The notes under the pieces are model-generated. The model made no database searches and was not told where the DNA came from. It saw nothing but the letters and a program-made list of their open reading frames with translations. A DNA stretch of 64,000 nucleotides. Source: Pacificoceanicola sp048553275. Its GTDB lineage: Bacteria > Pseudomonadota > Alphaproteobacteria > Rhodobacterales > Rhodobacteraceae. Each line of letters opens with the position of its first letter. Position 1 is the first letter of the stretch. Below, piece after piece: positions 51,239 to 60,399 of this stretch. The translations under genes and the position numbers were made by a program. Where the stretch lies: NCBI RefSeq assembly GCF_048553275.1, contig NZ_JBLZMW010000011.1, forward strand, positions 108,201-172,200. Reading direction: 5' to 3'.

Positions 51239-51562
51239 TCAGTCGTGGTCACGCCCGATGCGATCCCGCAGGCGGTGCTCGTCTTCTTGTTCGTCGTCTT
51301 CGTATTCCATCTCGATGACCTGCAGCGTCGCGGGGTGTACGGTCACCTCGATGGCGCGCCCTTCGGCGTCGCGGCCGTCGATTTCGTAACAGCCATCGTC
51401 AATCTTGATACGGCGCACGGTCCAGCCGTTCTCATCGGCAAGCCGCACCACGGAGGCGCGCGGTTGCCAATTGGCCATCGGTACGAAACAGTCATCATCG
51501 GCCAGCGCGACACCCGCCGGAAAAACCGCAAGAACCGCGAGAATTGTCAATGTCTTCGTCAT
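51239..51562 (-). CDS. Exported PepSY-domain protein
   Basis: The 107-residue protein starts at MTKTLTILAVLAVF with GGGGAG upstream. It has a signal peptide cleaved near VALA-DDDCF and a single PepSY-like domain (WTVRRIKIDDGCYEIDGRDAEGRAIEVTVHPATLQVIEMEYED). The C-terminus is very acidic. Such small PepSY proteins are commonly next to two-component systems, here the divergent pair at 51708. It may be the periplasmic sensor input or bind the metal seen by the system. Confidence 0.8.
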   Translation of the reverse strand: MTKTLTILAVLAVFPAGVALADDDCFVPMANWQPRASVVRLADENGWTVRRIKIDDGCYEIDGRDAEGRAIEVTVHPATLQVIEMEYEDDEQEDEHRLRDRIGRDHD

Positions 51563-51612
51563 GGGCCAGACTCCCCTTTGCGGCCAAACCATTCCCATTC
51601 ATGCAGCGCGAA

Positions 51613-51663
51613 GCTGACGGGAGCCTGAAGGCGGACGGTTCGGCGCGTCAGCATTATGTCAGC
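51613..51663. promoter_or_regulatory. Repeated GTCAGC boxes upstream of the response regulator
   Basis: GTCAGC occurs at 51647-51652 and again at 51658-51663, an 11-bp (one helical turn) spacing typical for OmpR-family dimers. An inverted copy GCTGAC lies at 51613-51618. Another GCTGAC is found at 51085-51090 upstream of the Asp-rich gene. The boxes may be regulator binding sites. Confidence 0.4.
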
Positions 51664-51707
51664 CTGTCCGGGCAAACCGTGTCGGTGAACAAAGGAATGG
51701 AACGATC

Positions 51708-52367
51708 ATGCGCATCCTGTTGATCGAGGACGACACGGTTTTGGGCGCCGCCGTGCGGGATCAGATCACCGCCGATGGCCAGTCGGTGGATTGGGTGACG
51801 CGGCTCGATGCGGCCTCAGATGCGGTGCGCGGAACGTCCTATGATCTTATCTTGCTGGATCTGATGCTGCCCGACGGGCGCGGGATCGGCTTTTTGAAGA
51901 GTTTGCGCGCAGGCGGAGGGGTGACCCCGGTGATCATCCTGACCGCGCTCGATCAGGTGTCGGACAGGATCGAGGGGCTGAATGCGGGCGCGGATGATTA
52001 TCTGGTCAAGCCGTTCGACCTTTCGGAGCTGTCGGCGCGGATCGGTTCTGTTGCCCGGCGCTATTCGGGAAACCCCAATCCGATCGTGGCACACGGGCCT
52101 CTGGATATCGATCTTGCGGCCCGCAGCATCTATCGCGAGGGCAAGCCTGTTCAACTGACGGCGCGCGAATGGGCGCTGTTCGAGGCGTTCCTGTCGCGTC
52201 CTGGTCAACTGTTGTCCAAGGCGCAGCTTGAGGAGAAGCTCTATGCGTTCGACGCCGAGGTCGAGAGCAACACGATCGAGGTTCATGTCAGCCGCCTGCG
52301 CAAGAAGCTCGGAAGTGCGGTGATCGAGACGGAGCGCGGCATGGGCTACCGGCTGGGCAAAGCATGA
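51708..52367 (+). CDS. OmpR-family response regulator
   Basis: The 219-residue regulator has an N-terminal receiver domain with acidic pocket E7/D8/D9, phosphoacceptor D51 (LILLDLMLPDG) and conserved K101 (DYLVKPFD). A C-terminal winged helix follows (LTAREWALFEAFLSRPGQLLSKAQLEEKLY). It overlaps the kinase gene by 4 bp and is divergent from the PepSY/Asp-rich/DUF2271/PepSY-flavodoxin/apbE genes, which are its likely regulon. The QseB/PmrA-like type often responds to metals or envelope stress. Confidence 0.92.
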   Translation: MRILLIEDDTVLGAAVRDQITADGQSVDWVTRLDAASDAVRGTSYDLILLDLMLPDGRGIGFLKSLRAGGGVTPVIILTALDQVSDRIEGLNAGADDYLVKPFDLSELSARIGSVARRYSGNPNPIVAHGPLDIDLAARSIYREGKPVQLTAREWALFEAFLSRPGQLLSKAQLEEKLYAFDAEVESNTIEVHVSRLRKKLGSAVIETERGMGYRLGKA

Positions 52368-53710
52368 GGCTGACGCGCAGCCTGCAGGCCCGGCTCGCCC
52401 TGTCGGTCGGGCTGGTGCTGACTGTGCTTTGGGTCCTGGCTGCCTCGATTACGGCGGTGATCGTTCGTTCGGAGATGGACGAGGTTTTTGACTCTGCCCT
52501 GCGCGAGACGGCGGAACGCATCCTGCCGCTGGCAGTCACCGATATTGTCGGGCGCGAGGAAATGGGGGTCACGCAGCGGCTTGCGCCCATCCGGAACCAT
52601 GACGAGTTCTTTACCTATTTGGTGCGCGACGTCGAAGGGCGTATCCTGCTGCAATCGCATGCCGCCGATCCGGCGCTCTTCCCGGACTATGCCGCGCCGG
52701 GGTTTCAACAAACGGATACGCACCGCTTTTACAGCGATGCGGCGTTGCAAGGCACGATCCGTATTTCCGTTGCCGAGCCGCTGGCGCATCGTGCCTCGGT
52801 CGCCCGCGAGATCCAGATGGGTCTTGGGCTGCCGCTCCTGATCGTGCTGCCGGTGGCGCTCCTGGCGATCATCATCGCGGTGCGCACGAGCCTTGGGTCC
52901 TTGCGGCGGTTCCGGGCAAGCCTTGAAGCGCGAAACGCACGGGACCTCTCGCCACTGTCCACCGGCGGGTTGCCTGCGGAGATCAATCCGCTTGCCACGA
53001 CACTGAACAGCCTTCTGGCGCGGCTGCGCGATGCGTTCGAAGCCGAGCGCGGCTTTGCTGCCAATGCAGCGCATGAGCTGCGCACGCCGTTGGCCGGAGC
53101 CATCGCACAGGCGCAGCGCCTGCGCGCGGAAACCCTTGATTCCGCTGCTGCTGCCCGCGCTTTGGACATCGAAACGACGCTCAAGCGGCTGACCCGTCTG
53201 TCCGAGCGCTTGATGCAACTGGCCCGCGCCGAGGGCGCACAGCTTCGCCTCGACCGTACAACGGACCTGAGGGCCGTCGCGGGTTTGGTGATTGACGACA
53301 TCAACCGTATGGGTGGCGCGGGCCGCATGGAACTGACGCTGCCGGATGAGCCGGTGATGTCGGATCTTGATCCCGATGCCTTTGGGATCCTGTGTCGCAA
53401 CCTCGTGGAAAACGCCCTGCGTCACGGCGATGAAAATGCGCCCATCGCTGTGACGCTGACCCCTGATGGTCGTTTGATCGTTGCCAATGAAGGGCCGGTG
53501 GTTCCACCCAGAACGCTGGATCGACTGGCGAGTCGTTTCGAACGGGCGGGTGCGCATGGCGACGGCAGCGGGCTTGGCCTTGCGATTGTATCCGCCATAG
53601 CCGAGCGTATCGACTGTCCCCTGGTCTTGCGATCACCGCGCCCCGGCGCGTCTTCCGGTTTCGAGGCGTCGATGCTGTTGCCGACGGAAAAGACCAAAGC
53701 CGGGCAATAG
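52364..53710 (+). CDS. Sensor histidine kinase, EnvZ/QseC type
   Basis: The 448-residue kinase has two membrane helices (about residues 12-34 and 152-174) flanking a periplasmic sensor region. HisKA has H237 in AAHELRTPLAG, and a HATPase domain with NLVENALRHG and GDGSGLGLAIV follows. It forms a pair with the upstream regulator (ATGA overlap). The ligand is unknown; the exported PepSY and acidic proteins beside it suggest a cation or redox signal. Confidence 0.9.
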   Translation: MRLTRSLQARLALSVGLVLTVLWVLAASITAVIVRSEMDEVFDSALRETAERILPLAVTDIVGREEMGVTQRLAPIRNHDEFFTYLVRDVEGRILLQSHAADPALFPDYAAPGFQQTDTHRFYSDAALQGTIRISVAEPLAHRASVAREIQMGLGLPLLIVLPVALLAIIIAVRTSLGSLRRFRASLEARNARDLSPLSTGGLPAEINPLATTLNSLLARLRDAFEAERGFAANAAHELRTPLAGAIAQAQRLRAETLDSAAAARALDIETTLKRLTRLSERLMQLARAEGAQLRLDRTTDLRAVAGLVIDDINRMGGAGRMELTLPDEPVMSDLDPDAFGILCRNLVENALRHGDENAPIAVTLTPDGRLIVANEGPVVPPRTLDRLASRFERAGAHGDGSGLGLAIVSAIAERIDCPLVLRSPRPGASSGFEASMLLPTEKTKAGQ

Positions 53711-53979
53711 GCGCGCGCGCTCCGGCCCACCTTCGCCGCCTCGCGGCATTCCGTTGAAATTCAACCTCTCCAGGGGGATGGCGGGTTATCGCCTGCTTTT
53801 TCCAACCCGGTATGATGACTTGTGCCAGCGCAAACACTGTCCGGTTTTCCGGGCGGACACAGACGCTCCACGATGATCAAGAGCCGTGGGACTGTTGCGC
53901 GCGGCGAGCCTGTCCGAACGGTCGTGCAACGGTCCGTTAGGTCCCGGTTCATAGCGTAAGTTGAACGAAAGGAACCGAT

Positions 53980-54174
53980 ATGACCAGCTTGATGACCAAT
54001 TCGATGCGGGCGCTGCAGGAGTGGCTTCTGCCGCGCGGCCGTGCATGGGCGTTTTCCTGCAAGATCCTGTCTGCCTTGGCCGCAAAGCCGTTGACGCAGA
54101 CTCTTGCCGTTTTCTGCGCGATCCAGAAATGGCGCGCCTCAAGCCCGGTCCCGTTCCGAATTCCACAGACTTAG
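53980..54174 (+). CDS. Small hypothetical protein
   Basis: A 64-residue reading frame with a good ribosome site (AAGGAACCGAT before ATG). It encodes MTSLMTNSMRALQEWLLP followed by a hydrophobic, cysteine-containing middle and no recognised domain. It lies 23 bp before the beta-helix gene and may be cotranscribed. An overlapping frame (53961-54188) is less convincing. Coding status is uncertain. Confidence 0.4.
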   Translation: MTSLMTNSMRALQEWLLPRGRAWAFSCKILSALAAKPLTQTLAVFCAIQKWRASSPVPFRIPQT

Positions 54175-54197
54175 ACAGTTATGCATGAGGTAAGGAT

Positions 54198-56723
54198 ATG
54201 AAACACCTGTTCCGCTCGGACCTGATTTCCGGGCTCAATGCGCAAGGCGGCGATTATGTCGGGTTCGATCCGAACCTGATCTACGCTCTGGACCTGGACA
54301 CCAACGCGTCCGCCGGTTGGCAGGGCGGGGATGTCCGGTATCACCCGGATGCGCGCTATGCTGGAGATGACTATCCCGGCTGGCTCGGAACAACCGAGGC
54401 AGGAGCAATATCCTTTGGTGGCGGACAGACGTTCGGAAGCTATCGCTATCGCGATTTTGCTGCCAGGAAAGGGCAAGTGTTCGAGGTTTACTGGGTCCTC
54501 GACAAGCCGACAACATTCGAGGGCGAACAGTACAAGTTCGACTATCTCACAATGCCGAGGCTGGAGTTCTTCTGGTTTGACGCAGCCGGCAGGGAGATTG
54601 GCGAAAGAGAGGTTTTGTACCAGCCGACAAATGTTGGTGTCTACACCAGTCTGGCAGCCCCTTCGGCTGCGGCAACCTTCCGCGTCCAGCTGCGGCGGCG
54701 CAATGTGGCCTCTTCGGGGACCGCGCCGTTTGTGCTGTATTATCTGCAGCTGCGCGATGTCACGGATGGGAGTGTCTCGCCATACCCCTGCGACCCTGAG
54801 CGCTTGCCTTGGCCATGGGCATTTCAGTCGGTGATCGGTGAAAGCCGGTCGCTGGACTTCAGGGATTCCTTCGCCGGGTCCGAGGTTTCACGGATCACGC
54901 TCGACAGCGCTCCGGCCAAGTCCGGGATTTCCGTTTCCGGAACGACGGCCAGCTTCGCGCCGACCGGGACAATTGAAACTGCCGAATACGCATGTTTCGG
55001 GGCGGTTACCGCAAAAGGTGCGCGGAGCCTTGGACCGGTGCGCATCCCGGTTCTGGCTGATCACTGTGATCCCATGACCACGTGGGATGAGGAGGGCATA
55101 GCCATTCCGACGATCCATGTTGAGGCCGGTCAGAAGCTGGTGGTTGATCCGCAGTTTTTCATGAAAGGGGGCGTTTGGCCGATCACCGCGTCCTTCACCT
55201 CCATGCCAGCGTGGTTGAGGGATGTCGGGAATGGTGTCCTGGAAGGAGAAGCATCGGGAGAAGCAGGTGCGCAGACCAAGGTGGTTGCCGTGTTGACCGA
55301 TGCGATCGGCGCGCAGATCACCGTGACCATCCCGGTGGAGATCTTTTCCGTGGATCGCGCGAACCCGACTGAGATCGCGGCGGCCAGTGGCACGATTGCG
55401 GATGCCACCGGCATCACTTACGGCGGGGCGGGCCCGGAGGTTTTCCGGCTCGTGGATGGCGACACGTACGATCTTGGAAATCTTTACGGGCTCGTCCGCA
55501 ATGCAGATGCGCCCGTGATCATCATGGGGCCGACGTCCGGCATGGCGTACATCAACCCTGGGATCATGAACCGAGCGCACGGCATCTGGTTTGAGGGAAA
55601 CATCACCTTCCGGCGCACGTCGCTGCCCTCTGGCGATCTGTCTGATCTCGCTGTCAGAACCGCTCCCGATTTCGGCTACCAGAACTGGATGGTCGGGAGC
55701 TGGACTGCTGCGCAAGGCGTCCCACGGTGTTTCAACCGCTATACGGGCGTCACCTTCCAAGGCTATGAGACGGACCTGTCGAATGAAACCGGCTGGCGTC
55801 TCACGCTCGATGAAAACGGCGGTCTTCAGGACGATCCATCCGGCAAGCTGCCAACCACCGGGCCAGCCTCGCGCGGGGTTTATGGCGGCGGGATAGAAGT
55901 GGGAAACCTCGGTATCGTTCAGGGCTGTCGCTTTGTCTCTTGTGCCTTCGGTGTCATGGCCAAAGGCAAAATGAGTGGACTGTTCGATTTGACATTCGAG
56001 AAGACCCGTGTCGATCATATTCGCATTCATGGCGCGCAAGGTCTCGTTGTAACCAATTGCCGCGCTGGCCATGATGGGTCCGCCCCGAGGACCAACTCTG
56101 TCGGGTCGGAACACCAAGATGCTGTGCAGTCTGCCGATGCAGGAAATGGCTGCGGTGAACGTGTGGCGGTCCTCGATTGTTTCTTCGTGGACGTGGGATG
56201 GTACAGGGTTCAGGCTATCCAGATGAACATGGGGGGCGGTGGCTCCTATTCCGCCACGGATCACCCGTCGAGAAACGCCTATGATTGGATTTTCAGACGC
56301 AACGTCATCACGGCCTCCGAACCGAACGCGTTCAATCCGCAGGGCTTCATTGGTGAGCTTTCTGAAAACGTGCTGATTGGAGATCCCGAATCGCGCGGGC
56401 TCGAAAACGCAACCTATGCCCAGACACGACGGGATAAGGCATCCGGGGTCGTATTGACGAACAATATTCTGACGACTCTGACCGACGACACGAGCAACAG
56501 CGCCTGGACGCTGTCCGGCAACCTTGTCCTGGCTGGTGCTTGCGCCTCGGACATGGGCGCTGTTTCCGTGGCAGACATTTTTCCAAACCTTGGCTCTTCC
56601 ACGATCTACAACGACCCGAGGGAAGCCGTGGCCAATGGCATGGCCGCCGATACGGCGAGGTTCTGGCGCGATGACGCGTCGGGGTACACCCAAGGACCGG
56701 CCTGGTTGAACCGGGGAAAATAA
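54198..56723 (+). CDS. Right-handed beta-helix protein without signal peptide, unknown function
   Basis: This is an 841-residue protein. Residues about 1-195 form a beta-rich N-terminal domain (GGGQTFGSYRYRDF, then QVFEVYWVL and RVQLRRRNV, jelly-roll-like). Residues about 210-390 look like Ig-like repeats. Residues about 395-790 carry parallel beta-helix-type repeats with many Asn/Gly turns (VQGCRFVSCAFGVMAKGKMSG, LVVTNCRAGHDGS, NAYDWIFRRNVIT). No signal peptide or lipobox is seen, so it is secreted by a non-Sec route, released by lysis as a phage-tailspike-like protein would be, or cytosolic. A polysaccharide lyase or tailspike-like role is possible; no catalytic residues can be assigned. 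Confidence 0.75.
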   Translation: MKHLFRSDLISGLNAQGGDYVGFDPNLIYALDLDTNASAGWQGGDVRYHPDARYAGDDYPGWLGTTEAGAISFGGGQTFGSYRYRDFAARKGQVFEVYWVLDKPTTFEGEQYKFDYLTMPRLEFFWFDAAGREIGEREVLYQPTNVGVYTSLAAPSAAATFRVQLRRRNVASSGTAPFVLYYLQLRDVTDGSVSPYPCDPERLPWPWAFQSVIGESRSLDFRDSFAGSEVSRITLDSAPAKSGISVSGTTASFAPTGTIETAEYACFGAVTAKGARSLGPVRIPVLADHCDPMTTWDEEGIAIPTIHVEAGQKLVVDPQFFMKGGVWPITASFTSMPAWLRDVGNGVLEGEASGEAGAQTKVVAVLTDAIGAQITVTIPVEIFSVDRANPTEIAAASGTIADATGITYGGAGPEVFRLVDGDTYDLGNLYGLVRNADAPVIIMGPTSGMAYINPGIMNRAHGIWFEGNITFRRTSLPSGDLSDLAVRTAPDFGYQNWMVGSWTAAQGVPRCFNRYTGVTFQGYETDLSNETGWRLTLDENGGLQDDPSGKLPTTGPASRGVYGGGIEVGNLGIVQGCRFVSCAFGVMAKGKMSGLFDLTFEKTRVDHIRIHGAQGLVVTNCRAGHDGSAPRTNSVGSEHQDAVQSADAGNGCGERVAVLDCFFVDVGWYRVQAIQMNMGGGGSYSATDHPSRNAYDWIFRRNVITASEPNAFNPQGFIGELSENVLIGDPESRGLENATYAQTRRDKASGVVLTNNILTTLTDDTSNSAWTLSGNLVLAGACASDMGAVSVADIFPNLGSSTIYNDPREAVANGMAADTARFWRDDASGYTQGPAWLNRGK

Positions 56724-56728
56724 CGGAT

Positions 56729-56755
56729 GGGGCCCTGCCTTCGGGGTGGGGCCCC
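56729..56755 (+). terminator. Strong hairpin after the beta-helix gene
   Basis: GGGGCCC and GGGCCCC arms (56729-56735, 56749-56755) enclose an inner CC-TTCG-GG tetraloop hairpin, 6 bp after the stop codon. It lacks a T-run, so termination efficiency is uncertain. Confidence 0.6.
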
Positions 56756-56765
56756 GCGCGGTGGA

Positions 56766-56806
56766 GGCGGTCTCGTCAAGGCGCGGACGACGTCAGCGAG
56801 ACCGCC
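56766..56806. terminator. 10-bp inverted repeat between convergent genes
   Basis: GGCGGTCTCG (56766-56775) and CGAGACCGCC (56797-56806) are perfect inverted repeats separated by 21 bp, in the gap between the beta-helix gene and the convergent sensor kinase. It may act as a terminator from either side. Confidence 0.45.
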
Positions 56807-56872
56807 CCCCCCTGTTTCAGGGTCGTTGCTGCAACACAACGGGCAATGCTCCTGAAATCGGGAGGGACGGTT

Positions 56873-59800
56873 TCATTCGCGCGTTTTGGCCTGCAGGAGC
56901 GCCCGTTCCAAGGCCGCGAAAAAGGCTGTGCGCTGGACCGGCTTCATCAGACGAATGTCGGTCGGCCGCAGTCCGTTGCCGTGAACTGTCGCCTCCTCGG
57001 CGTATCCTGACATGAAGATCGCCGGAAGCTCAGGGCTTATGGCCCTCAAGGCTTTCACCAATCGGGGTCCTTGAAGGTTCCCGGGCATGACAATGTCGGT
57101 GACGACGATGTCGAACGCGGGATCGCCCTCGAAGATGTTCAACGCGAGATCGCCGGTTTCTGCGGTCACGACCTCATATCCACCACGTTCGAGCGCGCGT
57201 TTCAGAGCCGCGAGGACATCAGGCTGGTCTTCGACGAGAAGAACGCGCTCGCCCGCACCCGATGGCAGGGCAGCGTCAGCAGGTCTTTCCGTGGAGGGCG
57301 TTCCCGCGACGTGGAACGCCGGGAAGTACAGTTTGAACGTCGTGCCGACGCCGGGTTCCGTGTACACGCGAACCGTTCCGCCGGTTTGTTTCATGAAGCC
57401 GTGCACCATCGACAGCCCGAGCCCGGATCCCCCCTGCGGACCTTTGGTGGTAAAGAACGGCTCGAAGATTTGTGACACGATCTTCTCCGGGATACCGGGA
57501 CCATCGTCGCTGACGGCCAGCATGACATACCGTCCGACGGGAATGTCTTCTTGCCTGTCGTCGATGTAGTCTTCATCAATCCGCAGATTTGACGTCTCGA
57601 TGGTCAAACGGCCGACGCCTTTCATGGCGTCGCTCGCGTTCAGCAGCAGGTTCAGCAACGCGCTCTCGGTGAGCGACCGGTCGGCGCGGATCTTCCAAAG
57701 TCCGGCCAGAAGCGAGGTTTCGATCTTCACCGACGCGGGCAAGGTGCGCGCGGCCAGAGCCTCGACTGCGTGGGTGACTTCGTTGAGATCCAGCACCTGC
57801 GCCTCGATTGGCGAGCGGCGGGCGAACGCAAGCATGTTCCGGACCAGTTCCGCACCCCGAAGCGTTGCGTCAATGGCGTTCTTGGTAAACCTTGCGCGTT
57901 CGGGGTCTGCTTCTTCGTCCTGAAGGAATTCGAGATTGCCCAGAATGACCGCAAGCAGGTTGTTGAAATCATGGGCAATGCCGCCGGTCAGCTTGCCGAT
58001 GCTTTCCTGCTTCTGCGCGGCCGCTGCTATCTTGGCCTGGTCCTCGGCGTTCTGGCGACTTTCGTACAAGTCCGAGACGTCATCGAGAATGACAACCGTT
58101 GCTATGTCGCCTGCCACGGACCGCAGGGCCGGAGTGCTGGACACGCGAACATAGCGTATCGCGTCGCCGGACGTGTCCCGCCGCATCAGGGCAACCTCAC
58201 CTTTCAGGTCGGACCCGGCCAATGCGCTGCAGATCGGATGCCGTTCCTCGTTCAACGGCTCTCCGGTTTCGGGATCGAGGAAGGAAATATGCTTCGGCCA
58301 CGACTCCGGGCTGTCGGTCACCAGGTCCGGGATCATCGCGCGGGCGCACGCATTGGAGAACGCGATTTCGCCTGCGCGGTTGAAGCCCAGAATAGCGCTT
58401 TGCGCCGTGTCCAGCACGGCACCAAGCCGTGTCGAAAGGCTTTCCATCGCGTCTGCGTGGCGCAGCGCCCGCCGGCGACCCTGCAGCACAAGCAGGAATA
58501 CCGCCAGCAGCGCCACGGACAGAATGGCCGCGACACCGATCTGGGCAAGCCGGATTCGCGCGGCTGTCCAGAACGGTGGGGCGTCGAACCACCGGGATGC
58601 CAGGCTTCGGTATTGTGCGGATCCGATGAAACCCTGGATCACAACATTGAGCCTTGTATCGAGGTCCCCCAGACCGGACCGCATCGCAATGGCGAGATCA
58701 TTGCGGAACGCGGGCTCGGGCAGGCGTGCGAAGCGCTCGCCTCCCCCATTTGTCTCCAGAAAGCTCTCAAAGGCGCTTCGCGCATAAAACAATGCGTCAA
58801 TGGTGCCGTTTTCGAGCGCGTCTACTGCGGCTTGCGGCGTTTCAAGCGGTCGGAGGTTTACCCCGAGCGCCTGTGCAATTTCATCCCGCAACGGCGCTGT
58901 GAAGAGAATTCCGATCCGACCATCGACAAGTGACAACGGCAAGCCTGCGTCTTCGGCCCGGACGAAGGGAACATAGTCGATCGTCTGGATCGGGACGGTG
59001 AACTCCAGGAACTCATTCTCGATCTCGGTCACGCTGCGGGCCGGAAGCAGATCAAAGGCGCCGATGCGTGGGCCTTTTGACCAGCTTTCGAGCGAAACCA
59101 CCTCGAACCGAAGTTCCAGTCCAGCCCTATCGGCCAGTTCCTCGATGATTTCAACGGCGAAGCCGGTCACGGTGCCGTCGTCATTGACCACGTAGTAGGG
59201 GGGGAAATGGGTCACCCCGACGGTCAGCACCTCGGGCGCTGGCGGTGGTGTCACCATATCCCAGAGCTTACGCAGGTCCTGCAGGTCTCCGCGTTGCTCA
59301 AGCCGGGCCAGGGCGTCTTCGATTTGCGGCATCAAGTCGGCATGCTCGCGCCGCAGAGCCACAACATGTGCGACGCTAGGGGCGGAAAACGGCCCCGGGA
59401 CGATCAGGTCGTCGAGACCTGTCGTCGTAAGCGTTCTCCGGGCCAGGGATGACAAGGCCAGAACCCCGTCGACTTCGCCGCCAAGTGCCTGCGCAAAAGC
59501 CGTCACGAGGTCATCGTATTCGACGACCGATATGCCGTCAGGCATCGGTGTTCGGCTTGCAATGGAATTCCGAACAACGCCCAGGACCTCGCCTTCGAAA
59601 GACGCAAAATCAGCGGCGAACGGGGCATCATACCGCTGGTAGAGGCGCAGCTGGGTTTCAGCGACGGGTTCTGTGAATAAAAGCAACGCGGCGTCGAGCT
59701 CTGTGCGTCCCGTATCGACGAATAATTCAGTTTCTCCGTCCCGGATTGACTGGCGGGCGGCCTCGGCGGAGGCATATTCGACCAAGTCGACGTTTATATC

Positions 59801-60022
59801 CGCTTCCTTTGCAATCAGCCCGACGAGGTCGATGAAAAAACTCCGCGGCGTGCCGTCCGGTTCGTGGAACCCGAAACCCGAATCCGCGCTCCACGGCATG
59901 CGCAGTGTCGCCCGTTCGTCCTGCTGTGCGCCGATGGGCGAACTTCCCAAAACGAGGATCGCGGCAAGCAGCAAAGTGAAGAGACCCGGAAGGCCAAATC
60001 TGAAGGCAGCATTGGTCCGCAT
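56873..60022 (-). CDS. Hybrid sensor kinase with two periplasmic solute-binding domains
   Basis: This 1049-residue protein has a signal/membrane segment (about 1-32). Two tandem SBP_bac_3-like sensor domains follow (about 38-265 and 270-490; the second opens LTVGVTHFPPYYVVNDDGTVTG, in part), then a membrane helix near 500-525 and a PAS region. HisKA has IAHDFNNLLAV. The HATPase has NLLLNASDAMKG and GSGLGLSMVHGF. A C-terminal receiver has the acceptor aspartate in VVTDIVMPG. The layout recalls EvgS/BvgS-type kinases. No response regulator gene lies beside it, so it may act through its own receiver and an unlinked partner. Confidence 0.88.
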   Translation of the reverse strand: MRTNAAFRFGLPGLFTLLLAAILVLGSSPIGAQQDERATLRMPWSADSGFGFHEPDGTPRSFFIDLVGLIAKEADINVDLVEYASAEAARQSIRDGETELFVDTGRTELDAALLLFTEPVAETQLRLYQRYDAPFAADFASFEGEVLGVVRNSIASRTPMPDGISVVEYDDLVTAFAQALGGEVDGVLALSSLARRTLTTTGLDDLIVPGPFSAPSVAHVVALRREHADLMPQIEDALARLEQRGDLQDLRKLWDMVTPPPAPEVLTVGVTHFPPYYVVNDDGTVTGFAVEIIEELADRAGLELRFEVVSLESWSKGPRIGAFDLLPARSVTEIENEFLEFTVPIQTIDYVPFVRAEDAGLPLSLVDGRIGILFTAPLRDEIAQALGVNLRPLETPQAAVDALENGTIDALFYARSAFESFLETNGGGERFARLPEPAFRNDLAIAMRSGLGDLDTRLNVVIQGFIGSAQYRSLASRWFDAPPFWTAARIRLAQIGVAAILSVALLAVFLLVLQGRRRALRHADAMESLSTRLGAVLDTAQSAILGFNRAGEIAFSNACARAMIPDLVTDSPESWPKHISFLDPETGEPLNEERHPICSALAGSDLKGEVALMRRDTSGDAIRYVRVSSTPALRSVAGDIATVVILDDVSDLYESRQNAEDQAKIAAAAQKQESIGKLTGGIAHDFNNLLAVILGNLEFLQDEEADPERARFTKNAIDATLRGAELVRNMLAFARRSPIEAQVLDLNEVTHAVEALAARTLPASVKIETSLLAGLWKIRADRSLTESALLNLLLNASDAMKGVGRLTIETSNLRIDEDYIDDRQEDIPVGRYVMLAVSDDGPGIPEKIVSQIFEPFFTTKGPQGGSGLGLSMVHGFMKQTGGTVRVYTEPGVGTTFKLYFPAFHVAGTPSTERPADAALPSGAGERVLLVEDQPDVLAALKRALERGGYEVVTAETGDLALNIFEGDPAFDIVVTDIVMPGNLQGPRLVKALRAISPELPAIFMSGYAEEATVHGNGLRPTDIRLMKPVQRTAFFAALERALLQAKTRE

Positions 60023-60399
60023 GTCCGTTTCCTCGATCCCGGTGCAGTCAGCGTCGTTCGGTTTGTTGTAAAGGGAAAGACATCTGCTGTTAATGAAATT
60101 CGGGGGTTAAGACCCGCGCGGCTGCAAGTTTGTCTCGTAAAACCCGGAGGACATCCACCGATCGCCTGGCCTCTCTTCCCAACAAGATTGGCATCAACCC
60201 GGTCTTTCGGCAATTTCAGGAGAGCATTCAGCCGCATATTGCGAAACGGTGCCCCCGCGCCGGGCCAAAGGTGCAATTCCCGATAATCAGAGGTTGGCTT
60301 GCCCACCGGCACGGTCTCAATCCGCAGTGCCATGGCGCGCGTCGCCCGATCCGACAAAAGGTCAGGGGTCGCTCTCTTGGCCGCATGATCGTCGCATGA
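60023..60399. other. Non-coding stretch between sensor kinase and IS256 remnant
   Basis: The first ~90 bp (AT-richer) probably hold the promoter of the sensor kinase. The rest contains only weak overlapping frames on both strands without recognisable domains or good ribosome sites. I see no RNA gene, repeat or operator here. It may be decayed coding sequence at the edge of the IS cluster. Confidence 0.5.

Noticed and set aside
60130..60399. Frames of 60-180 codons on both strands between the hybrid kinase and the IS256 remnant
   Set aside because: They overlap each other and lack ribosome sites and recognisable domains.
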